A DNA stretch of 64,000 nucleotides from MGML01 sp034416335 (GTDB lineage: Bacteria > Chloroflexota > Dehalococcoidia > Dehalococcoidales > UBA2162), in NCBI GenBank assembly GCA_034416335.1, contig DAOULV010000019.1:1-64000 (forward strand). The letters are read 5' to 3'. The notes below the pieces were generated by a model. That model saw nothing but the letters and a program-made list of their open reading frames with translations, had not been told where the DNA came from and ran no database searches. Within the stretch, counting starts at the first letter, position 1, and every line of letters starts with the position of its first letter. This document shows positions 17,402 through 25,363 of this stretch, one piece after another. A program made the position numbers and the translations under genes.

Positions 17402-19030
17402 TTACTGGTAAAGTGAAAAGGCAGGTTCTTCCGCAGTAATAATCTCAAGAAGCGCAGCCTGTCCACCGTCAACCTTTTCTTTTGCTCTCTTTATCGCGGG
17501 GATAACATCCTCCGGTTTTTCTACTTTCTCGCCGTAGCCGCCCAGGCTCTTGGCTACTCCGGCGTACTCGCCCGACTGCTTGTTGAGGTTGAATTTCTCG
17601 GAAGCGGATGCATGCATCCGGCTGTAGCCGCCGAGGACCGAGTTGTTGATAACAACTACGAGTATGGGGATATTCTCCCTGACGGCCGTTTCGAAGTCCA
17701 TTCCCACCATACCGAAAGCAGCGTTGCCCATAAAGGCGACTGTCGTCTTGTCCGGCCTGGCAAGTTTCGCTCCCATTGCAAAGCCCAGCGAGCCACCAAG
17801 GGTAGTCGATTTACCCCACCCTATATATCCGCCCGGAATCAGCGTCTCCCAGAACGGGACCAGCTGGTCGCGGGGATTGCCGGAATCGTGGGTGATTATG
17901 GTTTCATTCCTGTCCAGCGCCTGCATCAGGTCGAATATAACCCGGTACGGGTTGATGGGTACTTCATCGGAGGTAAGTTTCGGCAGCCACTCTTCCAGCC
18001 AGTCGTCTTTTACCCTGGCTATATCGGCGGCAATATCGTCTTCTACTTTCTTACCGCCCTGCGCTTTTATCTCATCGATAAGCTGACGCAAAACCAGCTT
18101 GGCATCGCCGATGATAGCATTTTCGACGTTATAGTCCTTGTTGATATCCTTGTCGTCTATCGTCGATTGAATAACTCTCTTGTCATCGGGTATCGGCGTA
18201 GTGAAACCTTCCTTGGTACAACTCGAACCTATGGCAAATACAAGGTCGGCTTTATTAAGAAACTGGATAACCATCTTCGGCCGCGTTCTGCCACCGGCGC
18301 CGAGAGAAAGCGGATGATTTTCCGGGAAAGCACTCTTGCCGCACATCGTGGTAAAGACCGGTATCTGGATCAGTTCGGCCAGTTCCACCAGTTCGTCGGA
18401 GGCGTTGGCAAAAAGCACTCCCTGCCCGGCCCGGATAACGGGACTTTTAGCTTCTATCAGAGCCTTAGCCACTTCTTTGACCGCAGTGGGGTCACCGCTC
18501 GACTTGAATCCCTTCACCGGAGTGTACTTAAACTGTGCATCGTCGAATTCTTCGAAGTTGACGTCCATCGGTATCTCCAGCAGTACAGGCCCCGGCCGCC
18601 CGGTCCTGAGGTAAGTAAAAGCTCGCCTCATCATTTCCTGGACCTGGTCGGCGAAAAGCACGGTATCCGCCCACTTGGTTATCGGTCCGTAGCTCTTCGG
18701 GGCAATGAAATTCGGCGGGACCATCCGTCTTCTGGGACTTCCGCTGGGCAATACAAGAATCGGTACCGACTCGCTGTATGCCTGGGCAACGCCTGAAAAA
18801 GCATTCTCGACACCGGGCCCGTTCTGCATGGCGCAGACACCGTTTTTTTGACCGAGTGAAGCCCGGGTATAGCCATCTGCTATTCCGACCCCCACCCTTT
18901 CAGTCCTCGGGATAATGGTCCTGATACCTTCTTGCGCGGCTGCGTCGAACAGGAAATTCTGCGGAAATCCGCTGACAAATTCCACTCCCTCCGCTTTCAG
19001 AATTTTGGCTACGGCATTAATACCCTGCAT
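17402..19030 (-). CDS. Thiamine-diphosphate-dependent enzyme (acetolactate synthase-like)
   Basis: A 542-residue protein of the pyruvate oxidase/acetolactate synthase superfamily. The N-terminal Pyr domain has the activating Glu at E44 in TERVGVGIADGYTR; the middle domain is present; the C-terminal ThDP domain ends in VINNSVLGGYSR. The usual GDG at the start of the cofactor motif is replaced by GNA (GNAAFGMVGMDFE). It should decarboxylate or ligate a 2-keto acid, but the altered motif and lack of a regulatory subunit gene argue against a classical IlvB. A monocistronic gene with its own terminator. Confidence 0.85.
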   Translation of the reverse strand: MQGINAVAKILKAEGVEFVSGFPQNFLFDAAAQEGIRTIIPRTERVGVGIADGYTRASLGQKNGVCAMQNGPGVENAFSGVAQAYSESVPILVLPSGSPRRRMVPPNFIAPKSYGPITKWADTVLFADQVQEMMRRAFTYLRTGRPGPVLLEIPMDVNFEEFDDAQFKYTPVKGFKSSGDPTAVKEVAKALIEAKSPVIRAGQGVLFANASDELVELAELIQIPVFTTMCGKSAFPENHPLSLGAGGRTRPKMVIQFLNKADLVFAIGSSCTKEGFTTPIPDDKRVIQSTIDDKDINKDYNVENAIIGDAKLVLRQLIDEIKAQGGKKVEDDIAADIARVKDDWLEEWLPKLTSDEVPINPYRVIFDLMQALDRNETIITHDSGNPRDQLVPFWETLIPGGYIGWGKSTTLGGSLGFAMGAKLARPDKTTVAFMGNAAFGMVGMDFETAVRENIPILVVVINNSVLGGYSRMHASASEKFNLNKQSGEYAGVAKSLGGYGEKVEKPEDVIPAIKRAKEKVDGGQAALLEIITAEEPAFSLYQ

Positions 19031-19157
19031 GTTTTAATCTCCTTTCTCCGGGAATCGGAACGGCAGGTTGATATTCGGTGCTAAAAAAGCATATCGCAGC
19101 AGAAATGGCATGTCAACTTCTTTAATTCCCGGTGCTGTTTACATTTCACTGTCAATA

Positions 19158-19248
19158 TTCACCTCACCCCTTACCCCTCTCCAGTCGGAACCATTGATAA
19201 TTATTGTTAGTCCTTACCGACTGGAGAGGGGGAGCAAGGGGGTGAGTA
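19158..19248. repeat. Short inverted repeat (CTCTCCAG / CTGGAGAG type)
   Basis: ACCCCTCTCCAGTCGG and CCGACTGGAGAGGGGG flank the core AACCATTGATAATTATTGTTAG. A near-identical core occurs at 20512-20585, and the left parts of the long repeats at 7190 and 15413 look like longer relatives. No gene is visible between 19031 and 19301. Confidence 0.7.
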
Positions 19249-19301
19249 TAAATACAAGCAATGCCGAATAAAGTCTATTTGGTTCCAGCATTAGACTCCG
19301 G

Positions 19302-20240
19302 TCAGGAAGAAATTATCTCCACCGTATCACCATCGGCAAGTTTATACTCCAGGCCTGCCGACTGTACATCGGGAATCGAAGCATCGTTATGGCTTATTTT
19401 TACCCTCTTAAACCTCTTTAAAAGTCGTTTATCAAGGCTGTTAATGAAATCATACACCGTTACTTCCTGTTCGGCGGGAAACACCTGCGGTTTTTCCTGG
19501 ACTTCCCCATTAAGTAACAGGTAAATGCTCTGCAGATTAAACAGTTCGAAAATACATTTCGAGACAGAACCGATATCATTGATATCCACGACGGTCAGAT
19601 TCTCCACTTCAGTATCCGGTTTCCATCCGGCCACAACCGCCGGTTTCTCTATAATATCCTCACTGGATGTATTCTTTATCTTTTCGACTGATAAAGGTTC
19701 ATTCACCATCAAGACAGAATTTTCCGCCAGCTGTCGCACTGCGGAATCGTAGTCTTTACCGGTTTTCACGCATAAACACACGACATCCGCGTTCCGGATG
19801 AACCTGTACTTGGCTGTATCTGTATCACCGGGAAACAATGCCGGTACTTCGATCGCCTGTATCGATACGCCGTGATAGTTCATCATCTGTACTTCAGGCT
19901 TATGTGTCGTATAAGGAGAATCCTTGACTTCGGCATCGCCGCCGGCCAGCCGGTTGAGCAATGTGCTCTTCCCCGTGTTCGCCACACCTATAATCGCAAC
20001 CTGTCTTTTATAGTGAATACCGTCGTAAGGAGACATCACCACCCGCTTTTTAGATGCCTTTTTCAGTCGCAGGGTTTCCATTTCATCCCTGTACCTTCTT
20101 CTTAAAGCCAGGTTCCTCGGATTTCTAGGTTGTAGAGACACCAGACGTTCAAGCAAAGCGATTTTCTCTTCTATATTTCCGGTATTTTTCAGCTTCTTCC
20201 TTAATACCGTAAATTCAATATCATGGTGGATCTTTTTCAT
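19302..20240 (-). CDS. DRG/Obg-like GTPase with C-terminal TGS domain
   Basis: A 312-residue P-loop GTPase. The basic, Leu-rich N-terminal 65 residues are followed by G1 GVANTGKS (85-92) and a G3-like region at EVPALFPGD, where the usual DxxG is altered (EVPALFPG). A TGS domain closes the protein (about 245-312, VYDFINSLDKRL to LADGDTVEII). The arrangement resembles eukaryotic and archaeal DRG proteins, which act around ribosomes. The ribosome site AAAGGGGGG is strong. It is preceded by an RNA element with a terminator that ends 22 nt before the start codon, so expression could be controlled by read-through. Confidence 0.8.
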   Translation of the reverse strand: MKKIHHDIEFTVLRKKLKNTGNIEEKIALLERLVSLQPRNPRNLALRRRYRDEMETLRLKKASKKRVVMSPYDGIHYKRQVAIIGVANTGKSTLLNRLAGGDAEVKDSPYTTHKPEVQMMNYHGVSIQAIEVPALFPGDTDTAKYRFIRNADVVCLCVKTGKDYDSAVRQLAENSVLMVNEPLSVEKIKNTSSEDIIEKPAVVAGWKPDTEVENLTVVDINDIGSVSKCIFELFNLQSIYLLLNGEVQEKPQVFPAEQEVTVYDFINSLDKRLLKRFKRVKISHNDASIPDVQSAGLEYKLADGDTVEIISS

Positions 20241-20261
20241 TTATTTCCCCCCTTTCCGTGG

Positions 20262-20451
20262 TAATAAAAAACCCGGGAGCTTTACTTCCCGGGTCCGGTA
20301 TCTTTCCTGTTTCTATCTGTATTCTTACATTATGTAAAATTAATGGAAATACACCAACCCCCTGGCTTCTGCAGTTACCGGCAGAATCACTATTATCAGA
20401 TTATGATTTCTCCAGTGTACCACCCGTATCTCCATTACCTGTCGGTTACAG
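20262..20451 (-). ncRNA. Candidate structured RNA or attenuator upstream of the GTPase gene
   Basis: Between a consensus promoter and an intrinsic terminator lie about 190 nt without an ORF. Arms 20426-20437 (UAAUGGAGAUAC) and 20341-20352 (GUAUUUCCAUUA) form a 12-bp helix with one G-U pair. Inside it, a 6-bp hairpin pairs 20367-20372 with 20381-20386 and another helix joins AGAAAUCA with UGAUUCU. The 3' end is ACCCGGGA/TCCCGGGT (20271-20278, 20287-20294) plus six U. It may be a small RNA (6S-like in size and overall rod shape) or a riboswitch/attenuator for the GTPase. I match it to no known family by eye. Confidence 0.6.
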
Positions 20452-20457
20452 AAACGG

Positions 20458-20486
20458 ATTATATAGATTGTTTATTAAAGTGTCAA
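20458..20486 (-). promoter_or_regulatory. Consensus sigma-70 promoter for the structured RNA
   Basis: On the minus strand TTGACA (20481-20486), a 17-nt spacer and TATAAT (20458-20463): a perfect consensus promoter and the strongest in the window. The expected RNA start is near 20451. Such strength is typical of stable RNA genes. Confidence 0.75.
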
Positions 20487-20511
20487 TAGTAATATGTATA
20501 ATTTGATCTTA

Positions 20512-20585
20512 CTTCACCCCTGCCCCCTCTCCAGCCGGAACCATTGATAATTATTGTTAGTCTTTACAGGCTGGAGAGGGGAGTA
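20512..20585. repeat. Short inverted repeat, second copy
   Basis: CCCCTCTCCAGCC and GGCTGGAGAGGGG flank AACCATTGATAATTATTGTTAG, the same core as in the repeat at 19158-19248. It lies between the RNA promoter and the divergent Sir2 gene. Confidence 0.7.
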
Positions 20586-20649
20586 TATACACACCAGCAC
20601 TCAACTACAATCAAGTATTCATATAATATATAATCAAGAGAAGAGAAAA

Positions 20650-21414
20650 ATGGATAAAATCGACGAAGTAGCCGTGATAATAAATCAGTCGAAAAAGATA
20701 GTGGTTTTTACCGGTGCCGGCATCAGCACCGAATCGGGCATCCCCGATTTCCGCAGTCCCGGCGGCATCTGGGACCAGTACGACCCCAATGAACTCACCT
20801 ACCAGAAATTCCTGACTGTACAAGCAAGCCGGGAAAAGTACTGGGAAAGGCAGAGACACCTATGGCCGCTGATATCGAAGGCAGAACCAAACGCCGGTCA
20901 CCACGCTATAGACGAACTGCACCGGATGGGAAAACTCGACTGTATAATCACACAGGACGGTGACAGCCTGCACCAGAAATCAGGCATCCCCGATGAAATG
21001 GTAATCGAACTGCACGGCACCTGGACGCGGGCTTTATGCCTGGAATGCGGCAGCAGGTATCCGATGGATGATATATATCTCAGACTTGAAGCCGGAGAAA
21101 AAGTACCCCTGTGCGAAAAATGCGGTGGGATAATGAAACCCGATGTCATCCAGTTCGGCCAGGCACTCCCGGAAAGAGAAATACGCGAAGCCCAGAGAAG
21201 GGCTGCCGAATGTGACCTGTTGATGGCCTGCGGTTCGTCGCTGGTGGTCTACCCTGCTGCCGAGATGCCGCTGATGGCAAAAGAACGCGGGGCGAAACTC
21301 GTGATTATCAACCTGATGCCGACACCCCATGACAGGTATGCCGACGTAGTGATAAACGAAAAACTAGGTGTGACACTTACCGCGATAATCGATAAAGTAA
21401 AATCGACGCAGTGA
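20650..21414 (+). CDS. Sir2-family NAD-dependent protein deacylase (divergent active-site motif)
   Basis: A 254-residue sirtuin when started at the ATG at 20650; an upstream in-frame start at 20554 would add 32 residues coming from repeat DNA and is unlikely. The NAD-binding motif GAGISTESGIPDFRSPGG is perfect, the catalytic His is H122 in ELHGTW, and the zinc module has C130-x2-C133 and C155-x2-C158. The normally invariant TQNID is changed to TQDGD (101-105), replacing the catalytic Asn by Asp and the Ile by Gly. It normally removes acyl groups from lysine using NAD; activity or specificity may be altered. It converges with lspA, 1 nt apart. Confidence 0.85.
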   Translation: MDKIDEVAVIINQSKKIVVFTGAGISTESGIPDFRSPGGIWDQYDPNELTYQKFLTVQASREKYWERQRHLWPLISKAEPNAGHHAIDELHRMGKLDCIITQDGDSLHQKSGIPDEMVIELHGTWTRALCLECGSRYPMDDIYLRLEAGEKVPLCEKCGGIMKPDVIQFGQALPEREIREAQRRAAECDLLMACGSSLVVYPAAEMPLMAKERGAKLVIINLMPTPHDRYADVVINEKLGVTLTAIIDKVKSTQ

Positions 21415-21415
21415 T

Positions 21416-21919
21416 TCAAGAGCCGAATGCAGCCTTGACTCTCCTGGAAAAGAGAATGAACAGCGCCAGGAGAATAACGCCGCAAATCATCGAGGAATCT
21501 GCCACGTTAAAAGTAGGCCACGGACCTATATCTATAAAGTCGGTGACGTAGCCGCGTGACAACCTGTCGATAAGATTACCCGCCGTACCACCTAGAATCA
21601 GTCCGAGAGTGAATTTACTGAACCATGTATCCAGCAGAGGATAACGGAAGGTAATGAGTACGGCGAAGCCCAGGACAAGCACTATACCGGTTATCGCGAC
21701 AATGGTCAGGATGAAATTATGGTCCTGGAAAAGCCCGAAAGAAGAGCCGGTATTATGGACATCGATTATACGGAATATTCCCGCCTTAAAGATAGGAAAT
21801 TCACCGGTGTAGGTTCTTATCCAGTTTTTAGTCAACTGGTCGGCGGTAATAATTACAGCAGCGGTAAGGACAAAGACAACACTCCACCACCAACGTATGC
21901 TAGACCCTTCCCTTTTCAT
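21416..21919 (-). CDS. lspA: Lipoprotein signal peptidase
   Basis: A 167-residue, four-helix membrane aspartyl protease that cleaves prolipoproteins after lipid attachment. The conserved DQLTKNW lies at 27-33, NTGSSFGLF at 56-64, and the catalytic pair is D118 in NLIDR and D141 in FNVADS. It works after Lgt, whose gene is at 36777-37616, and the window encodes several lipoproteins. Its start overlaps the end of the DksA/TraR-like gene by 20 nt, so the two form an operon. Confidence 0.95.
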   Translation of the reverse strand: MKREGSSIRWWWSVVFVLTAAVIITADQLTKNWIRTYTGEFPIFKAGIFRIIDVHNTGSSFGLFQDHNFILTIVAITGIVLVLGFAVLITFRYPLLDTWFSKFTLGLILGGTAGNLIDRLSRGYVTDFIDIGPWPTFNVADSSMICGVILLALFILFSRRVKAAFGS

Positions 21920-22262
21920 TCTTTGCCTTGCAGTCTATGCACAAACTCGCCTGCGGCAGCGCTTCCAGCCGGTTTTCTGCTATCGGTTTACCGCAGCTGT
22001 CACACATACCGTAGGTACCGTCTTCTATCTTCTGTAAAGCATGCTCAAAGTCAACAAGCTGTTCCCTTAACTGCTTTTCCAGAGCAAGCCGTTTTTCGAG
22101 TTCCAGGCTTTCCGTAGCCTCCTCTTCCCTCTTACCGAACGGACTCCCCTCGCGCCTTACATCATTCGACTGGGAGTCAATGCCTAACTGCGTTATTTCA
22201 TCCTCAATACGTTTCTTTTCACCCTCCAGAAAAGTGCGGGCTTGTTCGGTTTTTTTACTCAC
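21900..22262 (-). CDS. TraR/DksA-type zinc-finger protein
   Basis: A 120-residue protein with a long charged helical N-terminus (1-80, coiled-coil-like) and a C4 zinc finger C87-x2-C90 ... C108-x2-C111 (MCDSCGKPI, CIDC). This is the DksA/TraR layout; DksA binds the RNA polymerase secondary channel. The YteA/YocK-like sublineage is often encoded next to lspA, as here. The acidic tip typical of true DksA is not obvious, so a direct stringent-response role is uncertain. Confidence 0.85.
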   Translation of the reverse strand: MSKKTEQARTFLEGEKKRIEDEITQLGIDSQSNDVRREGSPFGKREEEATESLELEKRLALEKQLREQLVDFEHALQKIEDGTYGMCDSCGKPIAENRLEALPQASLCIDCKAKNEKGRV

Positions 22263-22333
22263 TTCATCTTCCTCCTGCTTATCTGCCAGCCCGGATTCTT
22301 TTCACGTACAAACAGGTATCAGCAGGTAAGCTA

Positions 22334-22528
22334 TTATCGTTGAGTGCAATCCCGGAAAATTGCCAGTGCGGTTTCAGTCCAGTCCGGTCTTACGCGAAAC
22401 AAATTGACGGCACCGACCACCTGTTCGTCTTGCAGGCTGTTATTGAAAACAGCCGGTGCGTCGTCTTCCGGTATAAGGAGTACATCCCGGAGAGTATCGA
22501 AAGAATTGTGTTTCGCTGGACCATAAAT
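22334..22528 (-). other. Protein-like open frame without a normal start codon
   Basis: A 64-codon frame on the minus strand, bounded by a stop 12 nt upstream, with composition like real protein (segments such as FDTLRDVLLIPEDDAP and AVNLFRVRPDWTETAL). The only early start would be ATT at 22526-22528; the first GTG is near the middle. It could be a remnant of a lost gene or a small gene with a rare start. No family recognised. A 12-bp hairpin lies just upstream at 22549-22579. Confidence 0.3.
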
Positions 22529-22548
22529 TAGTCTGCCTTACTATTACT

Positions 22549-22579
22549 ATAATATGCCGGCGTATTTCCGGCATATTAT
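22549..22579. other. Strong hairpin, ATAATATGCCGG stem
   Basis: ATAATATGCCGG and CCGGCATATTAT pair perfectly over 12 bp around a 7-nt loop. No T-run follows on either strand, so it is not a classical terminator; it may be an operator or a repeat. The rest of 22263-22737 shows nothing further that I can support. Confidence 0.4.
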
Positions 22580-22737
22580 GCGAGAGAAAGAAGTATATCA
22601 CAATCGTTAAATCAAAGCAATATATGATATTTACTCTTTTATATCTGTTTTGTCAAACTTTCAATGCTTTTTATTAGTCAAATCAATCCGTAAAAGGTAT
22701 GATGAAATAGAGCAATGATTACTCGCAAGAGGCAATA

Positions 22738-23055
22738 ATGATGAAAGATTCAGTGATAGCGGAAATAAAGGTGTACCCTTTCGGCTCCGGGACAGCCAGT
22801 GTAAGTCACATCGTCGCAACCTGCGTCAGTGTTCTCGAAAAAGCTTCCGACATCAAATACCAGGTAACACCGATGGCAACGATTATCGAAGGTCCGCTGG
22901 AAAGGATACTCGAACTCGTAAAGGAGATGCACGAACTCCCCTTCTCACAGGGCATCAATCGCGTTGTAACCAGCATCAGCATAGACGACCGCCGCGACAA
23001 GCAGATAACTATGGACGGCAAGGTTAAAGCCGTAAGGGATAAGGTAAAGAGTTAA
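22738..23055 (+). CDS. MTH1187/YkoF-type thiamine-binding protein
   Basis: A 105-residue ferredoxin-like domain protein of the MTH1187 (DUF77) family, which forms tetramers and in some members binds thiamine or its pyrimidine moiety. Visible family marks: VIAEIKVYPFGSGTASVSHIV, YQVTPMATIIEG and the late RVVTSISIDDRRDK. AGAGG precedes two adjacent ATG codons (22738, 22741), either of which may be used. It stands alone; the ThDP enzyme at 17.4 kb is a possible but unproven client. Confidence 0.85.
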   Translation: MMKDSVIAEIKVYPFGSGTASVSHIVATCVSVLEKASDIKYQVTPMATIIEGPLERILELVKEMHELPFSQGINRVVTSISIDDRRDKQITMDGKVKAVRDKVKS

Positions 23056-23064
23056 CGAGGAGGA

Positions 23065-23841
23065 TCAGCCTTTCTTCAGGCCAGATACGATTACTATCTC
23101 CGGCACACTCTCAGTATCGTTATTTAGTTTATGGTCCCCATAAGACTTGACTGAGTCAAAACCGCAGTAAGACATCAGCAGGCGTACTTCGTCTTCAAAG
23201 AATATCCTCAGGTCCTCTTCGGCAAACACGGTCTTCACCTGTCCGTTATGCTCATCTATCAGGTACTGAAATTCCACGTGTTTTACACGCCTTTTCCTGT
23301 CCAGGGTCGCCTGCTCAGACAAAAATATCGTCGCATCATCGAATTTGTAGGTGGCTTTATCCTTGTGCCACTCATCGGATATCGACCACCCGTTGATAAA
23401 GTCAACGATAAAAACTCCCCCGGGCGCCAGCATCCTGTTTACTGCGTTCAGAAAATTTATAGCCTTCTGATGTGTAGTCATATACAGGAACGTATATCCC
23501 AGGCAGTAAGCTGCCTCGAACTTATCAGGCGGTTCAAAACTATTAACGTCCCCGCATATAAAATCGATTGACAGGCCTGCTTTACCGGCCTTATCAGCAG
23601 CAATAGCAAGCATATCCTCCGACAAATCGATTCCGGTAATATCATAACCGAGCCCGGTCATTTTAATAGCATGTTCACCGGTACCACAGCACAAATCCAG
23701 CACCCGTTTCGTCCCGGGACTGCATTTCTTTATCAGAGTATCAGCGAACCTGGCTTCCTTACCGTAATCACGGAACTGCCTCATGGCGTCGTAATACTTA
23801 GCCAGTTCCCTGGTAAACATCGTATCGCTGTACACTCTCAT
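23065..23841 (-). CDS. Class I SAM-dependent methyltransferase
   Basis: A 258-residue methyltransferase. Motif I is VLDLCCGTGEHAIKM (about 47-61), followed by the acidic ITGIDLSEDML, then FICGDVNSFE and the post-motif LAPGGVFIVDF. The N-terminal YSDTMFTRELAKYYD resembles small-molecule methyltransferases acting on polyketide or peptide-like compounds; the substrate is not predictable. GAGGG lies 5 nt before the chosen ATG. It is encoded alone, converging on the thiamine-binding gene. Confidence 0.85.
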   Translation of the reverse strand: MRVYSDTMFTRELAKYYDAMRQFRDYGKEARFADTLIKKCSPGTKRVLDLCCGTGEHAIKMTGLGYDITGIDLSEDMLAIAADKAGKAGLSIDFICGDVNSFEPPDKFEAAYCLGYTFLYMTTHQKAINFLNAVNRMLAPGGVFIVDFINGWSISDEWHKDKATYKFDDATIFLSEQATLDRKRRVKHVEFQYLIDEHNGQVKTVFAEEDLRIFFEDEVRLLMSYCGFDSVKSYGDHKLNNDTESVPEIVIVSGLKKG

Positions 23842-23981
23842 TAATCCCTCACGGGTAAAGATACTACCGATAGATTGCCAATATCTTGTTGATTATACAT
23901 TTATGAAAAAGCTGAGTCCATCCAAATTTCCCTCCCTCGACTCCCTTATTCACTCAAGCAACTGCTCCGTGCCATTTAATA

Positions 23982-24023
23982 GGTGATTTTTGAAAGAAAA
24001 CGGTCCTATTTTCGAAAATCACC
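23982..24023. repeat. Imperfect inverted repeat in the fur upstream region
   Basis: GGTGATTTT at 23982-23990 pairs with AAAATCACC at 24015-24023, and pairing extends inward through GAAA/TTTC. A second short palindrome, ATCCCCGCCTGCGCGGGGAT, lies at about 24126-24145. The 23842-24158 gap holds no gene. Confidence 0.5.
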
Positions 24024-24159
24024 TCTCTTTTTAAGGAGAGGGGATTATTCGTAACAGGGGTGAGGTAAAAAAAGATAATAGTATCAGTTTAAAATACCGG
24101 AATTTTGCCTTATGCAAAAAACAGATCCCCGCCTGCGCGGGGATGACAGAGAATATTAC

Positions 24160-24206
24160 TTGACATTTTTACACATTTTTACTATCCTAATTGAAAACTA
24201 TTTTCA
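24160..24206 (+). promoter_or_regulatory. fur promoter with overlapping Fur-like box
   Basis: TTGACA (24160-24165) and TATCCT (24183-24188) are spaced by 17 nt. Directly downstream, TGAAAACTATTTTCA (24192-24206) is a perfect 6-3-6 inverted repeat covering the predicted RNA start, similar in style to Fur/Zur/PerR boxes. It suggests autoregulation of the gene at 24216. Confidence 0.6.
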
Positions 24207-24215
24207 TTTATAGCT

Positions 24216-24647
24216 ATGAAACTTTCAGAGAAGAAAATCAACTCAATTCTAAAACAGCACGGCTACAAACTCACTCCCCAGCGCCGGGCCGTTATCCGGG
24301 TGGTCACCTCCACCAACGACCACCTGACCCCCACGGACATCCATGAGAAGATACGGGACGTATACCCGGGCACCGGTCTTGTGACCATTTACCGCACCCT
24401 GGAGATACTCTCCGAACTCGGCCTTATCTGCGAGGTTCATTCCGGGGGAAGCTGCCGCAGCTACACCATGGGCTCCCGGCAGCACCACCATCATCTGATA
24501 TGCTCTGGCTGCGGGACGGTCGTGGACTTCACCGGACACTATCTCGATAACCTGGAGAAAAATCTCTCGGACGAAAGCGGTTTCAGGATAGACGGGCACC
24601 TCCTGGAATTCATCGGTCTCTGCCGTAACTGCCAGAATTTTTCATAG
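24216..24647 (+). CDS. Fur family metal-responsive regulator
   Basis: A 143-residue Fur/Zur/PerR regulator. The winged helix is near residues 12-85 (YKLTPQRRAVIRVV, then LVTIYRTLEILSELGLI), the His-rich metal loop reads RQHHHHLICSGCG, and the C-terminal structural zinc site is completed by CRNC. It should repress metal-uptake or stress genes when metallated. The following membrane protein, 41 nt downstream, is probably its target or partner. Which metal is sensed cannot be told; the HHHH stretch and paired CxxC sites fit Zur or Fur. Confidence 0.9.
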   Translation: MKLSEKKINSILKQHGYKLTPQRRAVIRVVTSTNDHLTPTDIHEKIRDVYPGTGLVTIYRTLEILSELGLICEVHSGGSCRSYTMGSRQHHHHLICSGCGTVVDFTGHYLDNLEKNLSDESGFRIDGHLLEFIGLCRNCQNFS

Positions 24648-24688
24648 TTGTGACAAATCAGCCAGCCCGTTCATAACCGGAGATTGGA

Positions 24689-25333
24689 ATGTTTAAAAAC
24701 ATCATCAGAGAACTGAAGGAACACGTCCCTTTTACCGCTATAGGAGCGGTTACGGGGATCATCATAATGGTGATAGTCGTCGTGACCGACCTCCCGTCCA
24801 TTGTTTCTAACGACGTATTCCATATCCTGCACCCCCTCCACGTTATTCTCAGCGCCCTGACTACTACGGCAATGTACCGTAAATACGGGCATAAATCTAT
24901 CTGGAAAGCCGTACTGATAGGATATTGCGGCTCAATCGGTATTGCCAGTATCAGTGACGCCTTTATCCCCTACCTGGGCGGCGTCCTGCTCGATATTAAT
25001 ATAGAATTTCATATACCTTTTATCGAAACGGAGGAAATGCACCTTCTAGGAATACCCACCTGGATGGTGATCAACGGGGCCGCTTTCATTGGAATTGCTA
25101 TCGGCTATATCAAACCAACCACCAAGTTCCCGCACCTGGGTCACATGTTTCTCAGCACCTGGGCATCACTCTTCTACTTTATCGCCTACAGTATTGCGGA
25201 GTGGCTGCCCCTTCTTCCGCTTATCTTCGTCTTCCTGTTCGTGGCCGTCTGGCTGCCCTGCTGTGTCAGCGATATTATCTTCCCGCTGCTTTTCTCCGGG
25301 AAAAAGGAAATAGTTCCTCATCACCAGCACTAG
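24689..25333 (+). CDS. Polytopic membrane protein in the fur operon, unknown function
   Basis: A 214-residue protein with about five or six membrane helices (for example near residues 15-33, 48-62, 75-95, 125-140, 148-168 and 172-200). Features of possible metal interest are HILHPLHVIL, HIPFIETEEMHLLG and the C-terminal HHQH. I do not recognise the family. Its position between fur and a metallo-beta-lactamase-fold gene suggests a metal transporter or permease component, which is inference only. Confidence 0.65.
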   Translation: MFKNIIRELKEHVPFTAIGAVTGIIIMVIVVVTDLPSIVSNDVFHILHPLHVILSALTTTAMYRKYGHKSIWKAVLIGYCGSIGIASISDAFIPYLGGVLLDINIEFHIPFIETEEMHLLGIPTWMVINGAAFIGIAIGYIKPTTKFPHLGHMFLSTWASLFYFIAYSIAEWLPLLPLIFVFLFVAVWLPCCVSDIIFPLLFSGKKEIVPHHQH

Positions 25334-25363
25334 CGATTGAATTCACCAGTCAGGAGGGAAAAA

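Noticed and set aside
20262..20451. T-box leader upstream of the GTPase gene
   Set aside because: GGGTGGTAC occurs, but at the 5' side and without the rest of the T-box motif, and the gene is not a tRNA-synthetase or amino acid gene.
20554..20649. Upstream extension of the Sir2 protein
   Set aside because: The added 32 residues come from repeat DNA and sirtuins do not have such a segment.
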